The position numbers and the translations under genes were made by a program. A stretch of 64,000 nucleotides of DNA from an uncultured Armatimonadota bacterium. GTDB taxonomy: Bacteria; Armatimonadota; Fimbriimonadia; Fimbriimonadales; Fimbriimonadaceae. The notes under the pieces were generated by a model, which saw nothing but the letters and a program-made list of their open reading frames with translations, searched no databases and had not been told where the DNA came from. This document shows, one piece after another, positions 54,355 to 63,860 of this stretch. Positions within the stretch are counted from its first letter, which is position 1. Every line of letters starts with the position of its first letter. The stretch covers positions 212,157 through 276,156 of the forward strand of contig CAIYLG010000002.1 in NCBI GenBank assembly GCA_903927025.1. Reading direction: 5' to 3'.

Positions 54355-56751
54355 ATGAACCCAAGCGGTAAAAGAGTGACCTCACTTGGGCTGCGGCCCC
54401 TCAAGTTCCCGTTTGTTTGGAGCCTCGGTTTAGTAGCCGCAGCCTCTGCCATTGCGCAGACCATGCTGCCAGCCCCATTTGAGTGGGAGTACATGCCCAT
54501 CCTCCAAGGCTATAGTCTCGCCTATACGCCTGATGGCAAGACCCTTGCCGTGGGCGGATTCGGCGGTATTCAACTGATCAATACCGCGACTCGCGCTCAG
54601 CGGTGTCTCACAGCTAGGCCGAACTCAGATTTCAATGCGGTCGCAATCTCTCCTGATGGCAAGTCGCTGGCGCTGGGCGGCAACGACCTTGAGGTTTGGA
54701 ACCTGGCAACCGGAAAGCAAATCGGAACGCTTCCCTTTTCGGGTGTGATGGTGAATTCTTTGGCTTATTCGGCGGATGGCAGGTGGCTTGCGGCGGCTGG
54801 ATTCAGCATTAGGTTCAATGGCCCCTATCAGCCACCGATCTCATCTTCGGTTGTGCAGATCTACACTGCATCGACTTTAACCCCAGTCGGAAGCCCGCTC
54901 CTCAGCAACGGGGGCATCTCCAACTCCATCGCCTTTTCAAAGGATAGTCAGTATCTGTTAGAGGGTGGCGCCGGCTCAACGACACCAGCAACGTCAGGTT
55001 ATGTATCCATTTGGAATGCATCCTCAGGTGCACTTCAGGGGTCAATTGCCACAACTGCCTCCAGCGAAGTCAATTCGGTGGCACTCTCTTCCGATGGAAC
55101 CCAACTGGCAGTTGCGGGAAGCGACTCTACCGGCGCTGTGGTGGAACTATGGAACTGGCAGCGGCCAAGCTTGACCAGGACGATTCCGGTTCCTTCTGCC
55201 ATCCAATTGAGAAGTGTCGCTTGGTCTCCAAATCAAAAGTTGCTTGCCTTGAGCGGCAGTCAGCCCAATGTGGGAAGCAATTTCGATACCATCGCCGTCG
55301 TGCAGACTTGGAACCCCACGACCGGCAAACTGATCCACAACTTCAGCGTCAGTGGTTCGGCTAACGCTCAGGCCGTCGTATTTTCGCCGGACGGAAAGAC
55401 AATGGCCAACTGCCAAGGGACCTCCAGTTCGGGCCAAACACTTCCGACAGGAGGTTTCCTACAGTTTTGGAACTCCAGTTCGAGTGCCCTTGAAGCATCT
55501 ATCGATACGACCGGAAGCTCCGGTTCCATGAACGTGGCGTTCTCTCCAAACAGCAGGGTCGTCGCTCAACCCTGGACCTCCCTCACGGGCAATTCCATTC
55601 GACTGCTCAACGCAGCGAATGGTGAGATGATGCGCTCTCTTCCCTCCCAAATCACGACCGGGCTCGGCCCGGTCACCTACTCGCCGCTTGGCGGCTACCT
55701 TGCGGACGCTGGAATCAAGACCACACAAGTTGGGTCCGTCTCAAACTCCACCGGGCTCATCGAGATTCGGAATGGTATCACCGGCTCAACTCTCTTTTCG
55801 CTCAAGAGCGCAGCGAATGTCTCGATACCCTCGATAGGATTTAGCAAGGACGGGTCGAAACTCGCCGTCGGAGGCATGAACGCCGCCGGTGGGATTGTTG
55901 AATTGTGGAGCGTGGCTCATCGCACGCTGATCGCGAACTTAAGGACCAAGGCAGTGGGCGCTGTCAACTGCGCTGCCGTTTCACCGGATGGCAATTTCGT
56001 CGCGGATGGCGGACAAGATGCCCAGTTAAGCGGAATATTGGAGATCTGGAACGCCTCAAGCGGAAAGCTTGTCACCTCCCTCCCAACAGCATGCAACTCA
56101 ACGGTTGATTACCTTTCCTATTCACCGGATGGAAAAACTCTGGCGGTAGCGGGTTACTCGGCGACGATCGACGGCTTCCTCGTGGAGTTCTGGAACACAA
56201 GTGACTGGAGCCGTGGCAAGACGTACACGTCTAACGGCAGGGTCGATGGAATCGCCTTCACTCCCGACAGCAAGACCCTTCTAACCAACTGGGGATATTC
56301 GGTCCTAGCTCTCAGCGTGGAGTACGGGGTCGTCTTCGCACAATATGCAGACGCAGGTTTTGGCGCGGTCGCCGTATCTCCTGCAAACGACCGCATCGTC
56401 ACGACGGACTCCTTCGGTCGAATCCTAGCGATGGCGGATAACGTTGGCTCGGTCGTCTGGTCCAATGGCGTATCTATCAGCCCCGCATCCTTTAAGGGTG
56501 GCTCTTCGGCGACCGGAACCCTAACGCTGTCCGCACCGGCACCGGCCGGAGGCTTATCGCTTCAGCTTTACGTAAACATAAGCGGTGTGACGATCACTTG
56601 CCCAACCACAGTCGTCGTTCCTGCCGGGAAAAAGGTCACCACGTTCACCCTCTCTTCAACGGTAGTGACGTCTACTACGACTGGTGTGCTTTTGATCGGG
56701 AGCAATGGGAATTACGTGACGGCCCAATGCCCACTGACCGTCACTCCCTAG
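54355..56751 (+). CDS. Secreted WD40-repeat protein
   Basis: Repeated SPDGKTLAVGG...VELWN units; signal peptide; Ig-like C-terminal region. Confidence 0.88.
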   Translation: MNPSGKRVTSLGLRPLKFPFVWSLGLVAAASAIAQTMLPAPFEWEYMPILQGYSLAYTPDGKTLAVGGFGGIQLINTATRAQRCLTARPNSDFNAVAISPDGKSLALGGNDLEVWNLATGKQIGTLPFSGVMVNSLAYSADGRWLAAAGFSIRFNGPYQPPISSSVVQIYTASTLTPVGSPLLSNGGISNSIAFSKDSQYLLEGGAGSTTPATSGYVSIWNASSGALQGSIATTASSEVNSVALSSDGTQLAVAGSDSTGAVVELWNWQRPSLTRTIPVPSAIQLRSVAWSPNQKLLALSGSQPNVGSNFDTIAVVQTWNPTTGKLIHNFSVSGSANAQAVVFSPDGKTMANCQGTSSSGQTLPTGGFLQFWNSSSSALEASIDTTGSSGSMNVAFSPNSRVVAQPWTSLTGNSIRLLNAANGEMMRSLPSQITTGLGPVTYSPLGGYLADAGIKTTQVGSVSNSTGLIEIRNGITGSTLFSLKSAANVSIPSIGFSKDGSKLAVGGMNAAGGIVELWSVAHRTLIANLRTKAVGAVNCAAVSPDGNFVADGGQDAQLSGILEIWNASSGKLVTSLPTACNSTVDYLSYSPDGKTLAVAGYSATIDGFLVEFWNTSDWSRGKTYTSNGRVDGIAFTPDSKTLLTNWGYSVLALSVEYGVVFAQYADAGFGAVAVSPANDRIVTTDSFGRILAMADNVGSVVWSNGVSISPASFKGGSSATGTLTLSAPAPAGGLSLQLYVNISGVTITCPTTVVVPAGKKVTTFTLSSTVVTSTTTGVLLIGSNGNYVTAQCPLTVTP

Positions 56752-56997
56752 CTCGAATACCCGCGGCAAAAAAGGCGGGTTGGGAATATGCGGAGTCGTG
56801 CGCCGACGCCAATACCGTTCACGTAGAAAACTATATTGAAGCGATCAAATTCCCGTACGATCCTCCAATCTTGGTTAAAGGGCCCAAACTCTTGAAGTTT
56901 TCGAAAACCATCTTAAAGAGCCACCAGCTAGGTGTTTGAACGGGAAGGACGACAAGGGTCAGAGGACCGCTTCCGCTGACCGGTAAACTACAACAGA

Positions 56998-58068
56998 ATG
57001 ATCGACAAGCTTAAGGACATCGAGAGGCGCTTTGATTCGATCGAGGCCGAGTACAACGACCCGGCAGTCGTGACGAATCCAACCGAAATGGTTCGCCTAG
57101 GCAAGCTCCGCGCGGAGCTTGAGCCGGTTGTCCTTGCCTTCCGGGACTACGAAAAGGCGCTTAAGGACCTTGCGGAATCGGAGGAACTGATGCAGGACCC
57201 TGAGATGAAGGAGCTTGCATTTGCCGATGTCGAGGCACTTAAGCCGAAGATCGTTGAACTGGAATCCCGGCTCAAGGGAATGCTTGTTCCGAAGGATCCA
57301 CTTGATGACAAGCCAGTCATCGTCGAAATTCGACCGGCAGCCGGCGGTGACGAAGCCGGGCTCTTTGCCAACGAACTGTTCCGCATGTACCTCCGATACT
57401 CAGAGCGCAAGCGATGGAAGGTTGAGATCATGGACCACGAGGAGAACGGCATCGGTGGCCTTTCCCGAGTGGTGTTCAACATCAACGCTCCCGGCGCTTA
57501 TTCGCAGCTGAAGCATGAGATGGGCGTGCACCGAGTGCAGCGTGTGCCGGCTACAGAAAGTCAGGGGCGCATTCACACGTCCACCGTTACCGTTGCCGTT
57601 CTTCCCGAAGCGGAAGAAGTGGATGTCGACATCAAAGCGGACGATCTTGAGATTTCCACGTTCTGCTCCTCCTCAGCCGGTGGCCAGCATATGCAGAAGA
57701 ACGAGACGGCAATTCGGATTATCCACAAGCCCACCGGACTGGTCAGCACCTGCCAGGACGAACGAAGCCAAGCCCAAAACAAGCTGAAGGCGATGTCGGT
57801 TCTCCGAGCGAAGCTGTTCCAAATGGAGCAGGATCGGGTGGACGCCGAGCGATCTGGCACCCGAAAGGATCAGATCGGCCGAGGTGACCGAAGCGAGAAG
57901 ATTCGCACCTACAACTTCCCGCAGTCACGAATCAACGATCACCGGATTGGCTATCAGGTGAACAACGTGCAGGCGTTCATGGATGGCGACTGTCAGCCGC
58001 TGATCGACGCGCTCAACCAGGACGAACAGGCGAGACGACTTGCCGCTCAAGAGGATCAGGCCGCTTAA
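56998..58068 (+). CDS. prfA: Peptide chain release factor 1
   Basis: RVPATESQGRIHTSTVTVAVLPEAEEV (PAT motif), SSAGGQHMQKNETAIRI (GGQ). Confidence 0.95.
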   Translation: MIDKLKDIERRFDSIEAEYNDPAVVTNPTEMVRLGKLRAELEPVVLAFRDYEKALKDLAESEELMQDPEMKELAFADVEALKPKIVELESRLKGMLVPKDPLDDKPVIVEIRPAAGGDEAGLFANELFRMYLRYSERKRWKVEIMDHEENGIGGLSRVVFNINAPGAYSQLKHEMGVHRVQRVPATESQGRIHTSTVTVAVLPEAEEVDVDIKADDLEISTFCSSSAGGQHMQKNETAIRIIHKPTGLVSTCQDERSQAQNKLKAMSVLRAKLFQMEQDRVDAERSGTRKDQIGRGDRSEKIRTYNFPQSRINDHRIGYQVNNVQAFMDGDCQPLIDALNQDEQARRLAAQEDQAA

Positions 58069-58407
58069 ATGTCGGAAGATCCAAACAAGGTTCGAAACGA
58101 CCCCATGGTGCCTGAGTACTGGCTTGTGGGGGAGGACCTACAGGACAAGATCCGAGCCGCCGGCTATGACGCCGAGACAGTTGACGGCATTGCCGTTGAC
58201 TTCCACGATGTGCTTCAGGCGGCGTCCCGAATTGACACCGAGTTGGTACCCGCAATTCTAGCGACCGACCCAACAGATACCGCCAAGCTGACTGAGCTCT
58301 TGGAGGAACTCCGTTTCGAGTTCAACCATATCCGCTGGCACGGCGAGGCTGCAGATGGATATCTGCAGCGCGCCGCTACTCAGATCAGCACAACCGCTAA
58401 GGCTTAA
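58069..58407 (+). CDS. Hypothetical protein, immediately after prfA
   Basis: ATG abuts the prfA stop (TAAATG). Confidence 0.7.
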   Translation: MSEDPNKVRNDPMVPEYWLVGEDLQDKIRAAGYDAETVDGIAVDFHDVLQAASRIDTELVPAILATDPTDTAKLTELLEELRFEFNHIRWHGEAADGYLQRAATQISTTAKA

Positions 58408-61084
58408 CCACCTCAGCTGTTGGCAACCCTAGACCTTCCAACTGCTTCAGGATCTGAGCCTTATCTCCTACGAGCACGAGGAGAGCCTTTTCCAGGGGGA
58501 TCGATCGGTCGACGAGGCTGTTGAGATCCGAGGCCTTGAGGGCTTCAAGCTGCCCCAATTCGGAGCTGATCACCGAGAATGGCAACCCGAGCGAAGACAA
58601 GCTCATTGCCTTTGTAATGATCCCCTGCAGGCCAGAGAGAGATTGGATGGTTTCCGTTCGAAGTGAACTTGCCGCCTTGGAAGCTTCCGCGTCCGTGATA
58701 TCCCCCTTTCGAATTTTTGCGAACTCGCTTAGGAACTCTTTAATCGATGCTCCTGTGACGTCTGCGCGAACGTCGGCAGCCGCGGAGAAGTAGCCCAAGC
58801 TCGGAAGCAGTGTGAATCGGGATCCTGCACCGTAGGTGTAACCCTTATCTTCACGCAGATTCTGATTGAGTCTGCTGGTAAAGCTGCCTCCCAGGATGAG
58901 GCTCAGAGCATACAGCTTCATCTTGTTCGGGTCGCTCGCTGCCACGGCTGGGAAGATAAAGCGCACCACAGTTTGAACGGCGCCTGGCTTGTCCACTACG
59001 ACCACTCTTAACTTCTGATTTGCAGGAGGGGCATATTTCGCCTCCTCCGTGGAAGCTGCACCTGATGCGTGCCAGTTGCCGAGCGCGCGCTCAAGCGAGG
59101 CTGTGACGGTGGCAACGGGGAGACTTCCTGCCACGAATAGGGTTCCGCGGTCTGGGCGGAAGATTCGAGACCAATCCGCCTTGAGATCATCGACCGTAAG
59201 ATGGCGGACCGAATCTGGAGTGCCGGACACGGGGCGACCGTACGGATGGTCCACTCCCCAAAACTCTCTAAATGCCACCTTAGTTGCCACGGAGGAGGGA
59301 TTATCATCTTCCTGCTCCAGGTTTACGGCAGTAAGCCTCTGCACTCGCTCCCAGTCCTTGGGGTCGAACTTCGGTTTACCGAGCGCATCGGCGAACAGGG
59401 CGAGCGACTTATCGAAATTGGTCGTCGTTGAGGAGATCTCCGCGCTGGACACGATGTGCCCAGCCGAGGCTGAGAACTGAGCGCCGAGAAGTTCCAGGGC
59501 TTTGCTGAAGCCTTTGGCATCTAGGCTCCCCGCACCACCTTGGCTCAGCATGTCTGCGGTCATCTCCGCCTGGCCAGATTTTGCCGCCGCATCCTGATCC
59601 GCTCCACCCGCAAATTGGGCCGCGACCGTCATCAACGGAAGCTCCGGCCGGTTCCAATAGGAGACCTTCATGCCGTTCGACAGCTTGAATTCTGTCGGGA
59701 GCTGGGGCTGAAAGGCAACCGGTGCCGCAAGAGCTGGCCGATCGCTTCGAGGGTTGCCTGTGGCCTTGGCAGACTCTGGAACCACGCGCAAAATCAATCG
59801 AGCGCTCGGGTCGAAGGTTTTTCGGCTTGCGTCTCGGATGCCGTTTGGCGTTGCTTGGCGATACATGTCAAGCACTCGTTTAAACGAATCCGGTTCGCCA
59901 AAGTAGAACTCGTATTCGTTGAGCTTGTCTGCCTTTGCCTCGACTGACTGAAGGCCAGAAAGCGTTTGATATTCCAGGCTTGCAGATTGGCGCTTGAGCT
60001 CCTCTTGCGTGGGGCCTGTCTTGGCAAACTTCTGGAGTTCCTCGTCAATAGTTTTTTCGAGAACGTCTTGGGACGCACCGGCTGCGAGAGTTGCTTCGAC
60101 GGAAAAATACGAGCCAAGAAGCATGTCGTTCTGATTCGCGCTGACATCCGTTGCCAGCTTGTCCTTCACAACAAGGCGCTGATACAGACGACTGTTGAGT
60201 CCGCCAGCAAGGATCGATGCGGCAAGGTTCATTTCGGCATCGCCCGGCTGATAGCTTGCAGGGCTGTGCCAGACAAGGATGCTCTTCGAAGCCTGTACCT
60301 GGTCGACCATCGTCACGCGATGCACGCCCGAAAAGTTCACGGGCGGGACTGACTTGCGAGTGACGTCGTTTTTGCGAGGCAACGTGCCAAACAGCTTGGC
60401 GATCAGAGGCTTGATTTCCCCTGGATTGAAGTCGCCTGCAACCACGAGGGAGGCATTGTTGGGAACGTAGAAGCGAGCGAAGAACGCCTGGACATCGGCT
60501 ACGGCGGCGTTGTCGAGGTCTTCCATCGAACCAATCACGCTAGTGTGATAAGGGTGACCGGCGGGATAGAGAATGCCGTTCAGAGCTTCGTAGGCTTTGC
60601 CATAAGGAGTGTTTTCCGTCGTCTGGCGTCGCTCGTTTTTCACGACGTCGCGCTGGAGGTCCAGCTTTTTCTGCGTCATCGTGCGTCCGAGATCCTCAAG
60701 CCGGTCTGCTTCCAACCATAGGAGAGTAGGGAGGAGGGTTGCCGGACCCACGTCGTAATAGTTAGTTCTATCCTCTGCTGTTGACGCGTTGTTCGCTCCG
60801 CCGCCGCCTTCCATGATTTTGTCGTACTGGCCGGTCGGAACTCGATCCGTTCCCATGAACATCAGGTGCTCGAAAAGATGAGCAAACCCAGACCGTCTTT
60901 CCGGCTCGTCTTTGGAACCAACTCGGTACCAAATGTTTACTGTAGCAACGGGAAGCGAATGATCCTCGTGGAGAATGACCGTCATTCCGTTGTCAAGGTG
61001 ATATTTGTCGACCTTGACACTTTGGGCAGAACAGATCGCAGACGACAAAGTGAAAATGAATGACAAGAGGAGCGTTTTCTTCAT
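58397..61084 (-). CDS. M16-family zinc metallopeptidase, two-domain
   Basis: Signal peptide MKKTLLLSFIFTLSSAICSAQ; FAHLFEHLMFMGTD (HxxEH) and second M16 domain. Start 61084 preferred over 61243. Confidence 0.93.
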   Translation of the reverse strand: MKKTLLLSFIFTLSSAICSAQSVKVDKYHLDNGMTVILHEDHSLPVATVNIWYRVGSKDEPERRSGFAHLFEHLMFMGTDRVPTGQYDKIMEGGGGANNASTAEDRTNYYDVGPATLLPTLLWLEADRLEDLGRTMTQKKLDLQRDVVKNERRQTTENTPYGKAYEALNGILYPAGHPYHTSVIGSMEDLDNAAVADVQAFFARFYVPNNASLVVAGDFNPGEIKPLIAKLFGTLPRKNDVTRKSVPPVNFSGVHRVTMVDQVQASKSILVWHSPASYQPGDAEMNLAASILAGGLNSRLYQRLVVKDKLATDVSANQNDMLLGSYFSVEATLAAGASQDVLEKTIDEELQKFAKTGPTQEELKRQSASLEYQTLSGLQSVEAKADKLNEYEFYFGEPDSFKRVLDMYRQATPNGIRDASRKTFDPSARLILRVVPESAKATGNPRSDRPALAAPVAFQPQLPTEFKLSNGMKVSYWNRPELPLMTVAAQFAGGADQDAAAKSGQAEMTADMLSQGGAGSLDAKGFSKALELLGAQFSASAGHIVSSAEISSTTTNFDKSLALFADALGKPKFDPKDWERVQRLTAVNLEQEDDNPSSVATKVAFREFWGVDHPYGRPVSGTPDSVRHLTVDDLKADWSRIFRPDRGTLFVAGSLPVATVTASLERALGNWHASGAASTEEAKYAPPANQKLRVVVVDKPGAVQTVVRFIFPAVAASDPNKMKLYALSLILGGSFTSRLNQNLREDKGYTYGAGSRFTLLPSLGYFSAAADVRADVTGASIKEFLSEFAKIRKGDITDAEASKAASSLRTETIQSLSGLQGIITKAMSLSSLGLPFSVISSELGQLEALKASDLNSLVDRSIPLEKALLVLVGDKAQILKQLEGLGLPTAEVVKP

Positions 61085-61173
61085 AAGCGCGTTATTTCCA
61101 TGTTGGCATACACTGTGCAGGTCCACCGGCTTAGCCGCAGTAGGACCCAGAACCGCTATATAGGAACATTCGC

Positions 61174-62112
61174 ATGAAGAGCTACCTCTGCCACAAGACA
61201 ACCGAGATCTTCCAACTGGACGGTCGTCTCGACAAAGCCCCATGGACTCATGCGGCTTGGACGGATGACTTCGTGGATATTGAGGGCGACATCAAGCCAA
61301 AACCCAGGTTTAGGACGCGGGCGAAGATGATGTGGAACGATGAATTTCTTTTCATCGGAGCCGAGATCGAAGAGCCCCATATCTGGGCGTATCAAACCGA
61401 GCACGACTCAGTGATCTTCCAGGACAACGACTTCGAGGTGTTCATCGACCCTAACGGCGACAATCAGCTTTACGGCGAGTTTGAGATGAACGCGCGAAAC
61501 ACCACTTGGGACCTGCTTCTCATCAAGGCCTATCGAGATGGTGGACCCGCCGTGAACGGTTGGGAGATAAAGGGTTTGCAAACTGCGGTTCACCTAGACG
61601 GGACGCTCAATGATCCGACCGACACCGACAAGGGCTGGAGTTTGGAGATCGCGATGCCTTGGAAGTCCCTCGGCGAAATCGCAGGGCGACCTTCCCCACC
61701 CCACACTGGCGACCAGTGGCGCATCAACTTCTCTCGAGTCGAGTGGCACACCACGGTTGAGAACGGCAAGTACGTCAAAGTGCCGGGCCGACCTGAGGAC
61801 AATTGGGTTTGGTCGCCGCAGGGGGTGGTGGATATGCACCGCCCGCACACATGGGGCTATGTCCAGTTCACGGAAGGTCCGGTCGGCCAGGGTCAGGTAC
61901 GTCCTCTCGACGGATTGGCGGAGCGGACCGCGCTGATGCAGATCAACGAGGCCCAGCGCGCCTATCATGCAATGACGGGCCATTGGGCAAAGACGTTAAA
62001 GGACCTGGGGGTTTACCCAGATGGAGCATCGATGTACGTGACGCCATCTACGTACGAGGCCATCATCGGGGACTACCACGTGGATTCTTCGTCGCGGCTC
62101 TGGAAGAGCTGA
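61174..62112 (+). CDS. Carbohydrate-binding CBM9-like family protein
   Basis: LDGRLDKAPWTHAAWTDDFVDIEG...DNDFEVFIDPNGDNQLYGEFEMNARNTTWDLLL. Confidence 0.87.
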   Translation: MKSYLCHKTTEIFQLDGRLDKAPWTHAAWTDDFVDIEGDIKPKPRFRTRAKMMWNDEFLFIGAEIEEPHIWAYQTEHDSVIFQDNDFEVFIDPNGDNQLYGEFEMNARNTTWDLLLIKAYRDGGPAVNGWEIKGLQTAVHLDGTLNDPTDTDKGWSLEIAMPWKSLGEIAGRPSPPHTGDQWRINFSRVEWHTTVENGKYVKVPGRPEDNWVWSPQGVVDMHRPHTWGYVQFTEGPVGQGQVRPLDGLAERTALMQINEAQRAYHAMTGHWAKTLKDLGVYPDGASMYVTPSTYEAIIGDYHVDSSSRLWKS

Positions 62113-62208
62113 ATTAAGTGGTCGATATGCTCCACCGATTGGTGAGGGCAAGGAACATTGACTCCGTGAATCCACTCTTCATGGTAGGAGCGGGGCTTTG
62201 CCCTGACC

Positions 62209-62748
62209 ATGAAGATCAATCTGAATTCTGGACACGCGCTTTTGGGCGCGCAATGCCTCATTTTCTGCGGGCTCGTGAGCATCCCTTGCGGATGTCGACG
62301 CTTTCCTGAGGGGCAGCTGCGGTTCTACGCACTTCCGGAGGAGGCGAAGGTGAGCTTTGAGTCTGGAGACTACGTGAAGGCACGGAAGGACGCCATTGAA
62401 CTGCAGTCCGTGATGAAGGACTACAAGACAGATTGGAATTACGGGAATGCCGTCCATGACTCTAACATGGTTCTCGGTCGACTCGCATTACGTCGAAATG
62501 AAGTGGAGGAAGCGGGGGACTACCTTTTGGCTGGTGGTGACACTCCCGGGTCCCCACAGATCAACTCGTTCGGTCCCAACATGTCGCTTGCCAACGATAT
62601 GCTGAAGCTTCATCAACGGGTGGTCGTGTTGAAGTACTTCGAGGAGTGTGGCGAATTTTGCGACCACCGAATCAGCGGACTCGACAGGTGGACATCTGAT
62701 GTGAAGGCTGGCAAAACGCCAGACTTTGGTGCAAATTTGGGCTACTAA
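62209..62748 (+). CDS. Hypothetical secreted/lipoprotein, tandem paralog 1
   Basis: RFYALPEEAKVSFESGDYVKARKDA...DVKAGKTPDFGANLGY; similar to 62862-63401. Confidence 0.8.
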   Translation: MKINLNSGHALLGAQCLIFCGLVSIPCGCRRFPEGQLRFYALPEEAKVSFESGDYVKARKDAIELQSVMKDYKTDWNYGNAVHDSNMVLGRLALRRNEVEEAGDYLLAGGDTPGSPQINSFGPNMSLANDMLKLHQRVVVLKYFEECGEFCDHRISGLDRWTSDVKAGKTPDFGANLGY

Positions 62749-62861
62749 TCTGCTGGCCAGCAAGGGTTCGCAGCGCTGACCACGAAACTCGGAAAGTCGA
62801 TGTATAACGTAGCGATAGGTGTGGCATTGGATGCCCTATCCGTAGGCGATAGGACACGATC

Positions 62862-63401
62862 ATGAAGCTCTTTGGCGTTCAGTTCCCACACATTGTGTCT
62901 TGGCTGGTCCCAGTCACCTGCGGCCTGTCCATTGCTGGGTGCGTCGGTGGACCTAGTTCGAGGGCCGCCAGTCGATTCTACGCCCTTACCAGAGAGACGA
63001 AAGCGAGCTTCGGGAAAGGCGACTACGCGACGGCTCGCAAAGACGCCCAGGCTCTTCAGGCTGAGATGGGCCGTTTCAAGGAGAACTGGAACTATGGCAA
63101 TGCCGTCCATGCGTCCAACATCGTGCTCGGAAGACTCGCCCTGCGAGACGGAAAGGTTCAAGACGCCAAGAGATACTTGCTTGCGGCCGGAGCGACGCCC
63201 GGCTCCCCTCAGCTAGATTCCTTCGGTCCAAACATGGCTCTCGCCGAAGACCTGCTGAAGAAAGGTGAGAAGGATGTCGTGCTCAAATACTTTGCGGAAT
63301 GCACCAAGTTCTGGGATAGAGAGTTCAGTGAGATTGGCAAGTGGACGGCTGATGTGAAGGCGGGAAGGTCGCCCGAATTTGGCGCGAATCTCCAATACTG
63401 A
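62862..63401 (+). CDS. Hypothetical lipoprotein, tandem paralog 2
   Basis: RFYALTRETKASFGKGDYATARKDA...DVKAGRSPEFGANLQY; lipobox SIAGC. Confidence 0.82.
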   Translation: MKLFGVQFPHIVSWLVPVTCGLSIAGCVGGPSSRAASRFYALTRETKASFGKGDYATARKDAQALQAEMGRFKENWNYGNAVHASNIVLGRLALRDGKVQDAKRYLLAAGATPGSPQLDSFGPNMALAEDLLKKGEKDVVLKYFAECTKFWDREFSEIGKWTADVKAGRSPEFGANLQY

Positions 63402-63486
63402 GGTGGTCGGTTCGTCAGGCTTGGCGCTTTCCACGAGCCAAGTAACTGGACTCATCCCTGCAGGTGCGGGATGTCACAATTGAGCG

Positions 63487-63696
63487 ATGCGATCCAGCCG
63501 AATGACTGGCGGAAAGGGTCGCGTCACAGAAGACAACGGATCGTTTGACCGCGAATTCTGGTCAAATGCCACACCTGAAGAGAAGGCTACGGCAATTTTT
63601 GAGCTCAGAGAGCTCTATTACGAGATGATGCATCCTGGCATCGGCACTGAAAGACTGGACCGATCTATCGGTGGCACTCGACCCCTCCAAGATTAA
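63487..63696 (+). CDS. Small protein resembling partner of AbiEii/DUF6036-like nucleotidyltransferases
   Basis: NATPEEKATAIFELRELYYEMMHPGIGTERLDRSIGGTRP; overlaps a nucleotidyltransferase-like reading frame. Confidence 0.5.
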   Translation: MRSSRMTGGKGRVTEDNGSFDREFWSNATPEEKATAIFELRELYYEMMHPGIGTERLDRSIGGTRPLQD

Positions 63697-63790
63697 GTCT
63701 CTCATCGTTGGCGGAATTGCCGTACGCTATCACGAAGAGCGAGAGTTTACCAAGGACTTGGATGTCCCGGTGGCAGTTGCACCCTTCTAA
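63671..63790 (+). pseudogene. Truncated nucleotidyltransferase (AbiEii/DUF6036-like) remnant
   Basis: Frame reads VALDPSKIKSLIVGGIAVRYHEEREFTKDLDVPVAVAPF*, then stops; not in the supplied ORF track. Confidence 0.55.
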
Positions 63791-63860
63791 CGAATTCACC
63801 TGTATCGTGCAATTAGTGTGTTCCAATCTACGAGAGATCTCTTTCTGGGATCATAGATAC

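Noticed and set aside
56598-56939. 113-aa ORF overlapping the end of the WD40 gene
   Set aside because: Mostly an alternate frame of the WD40 C-terminus; no SD or recognisable domain. The non-overlapping 3' part could be a remnant but is unsupported.
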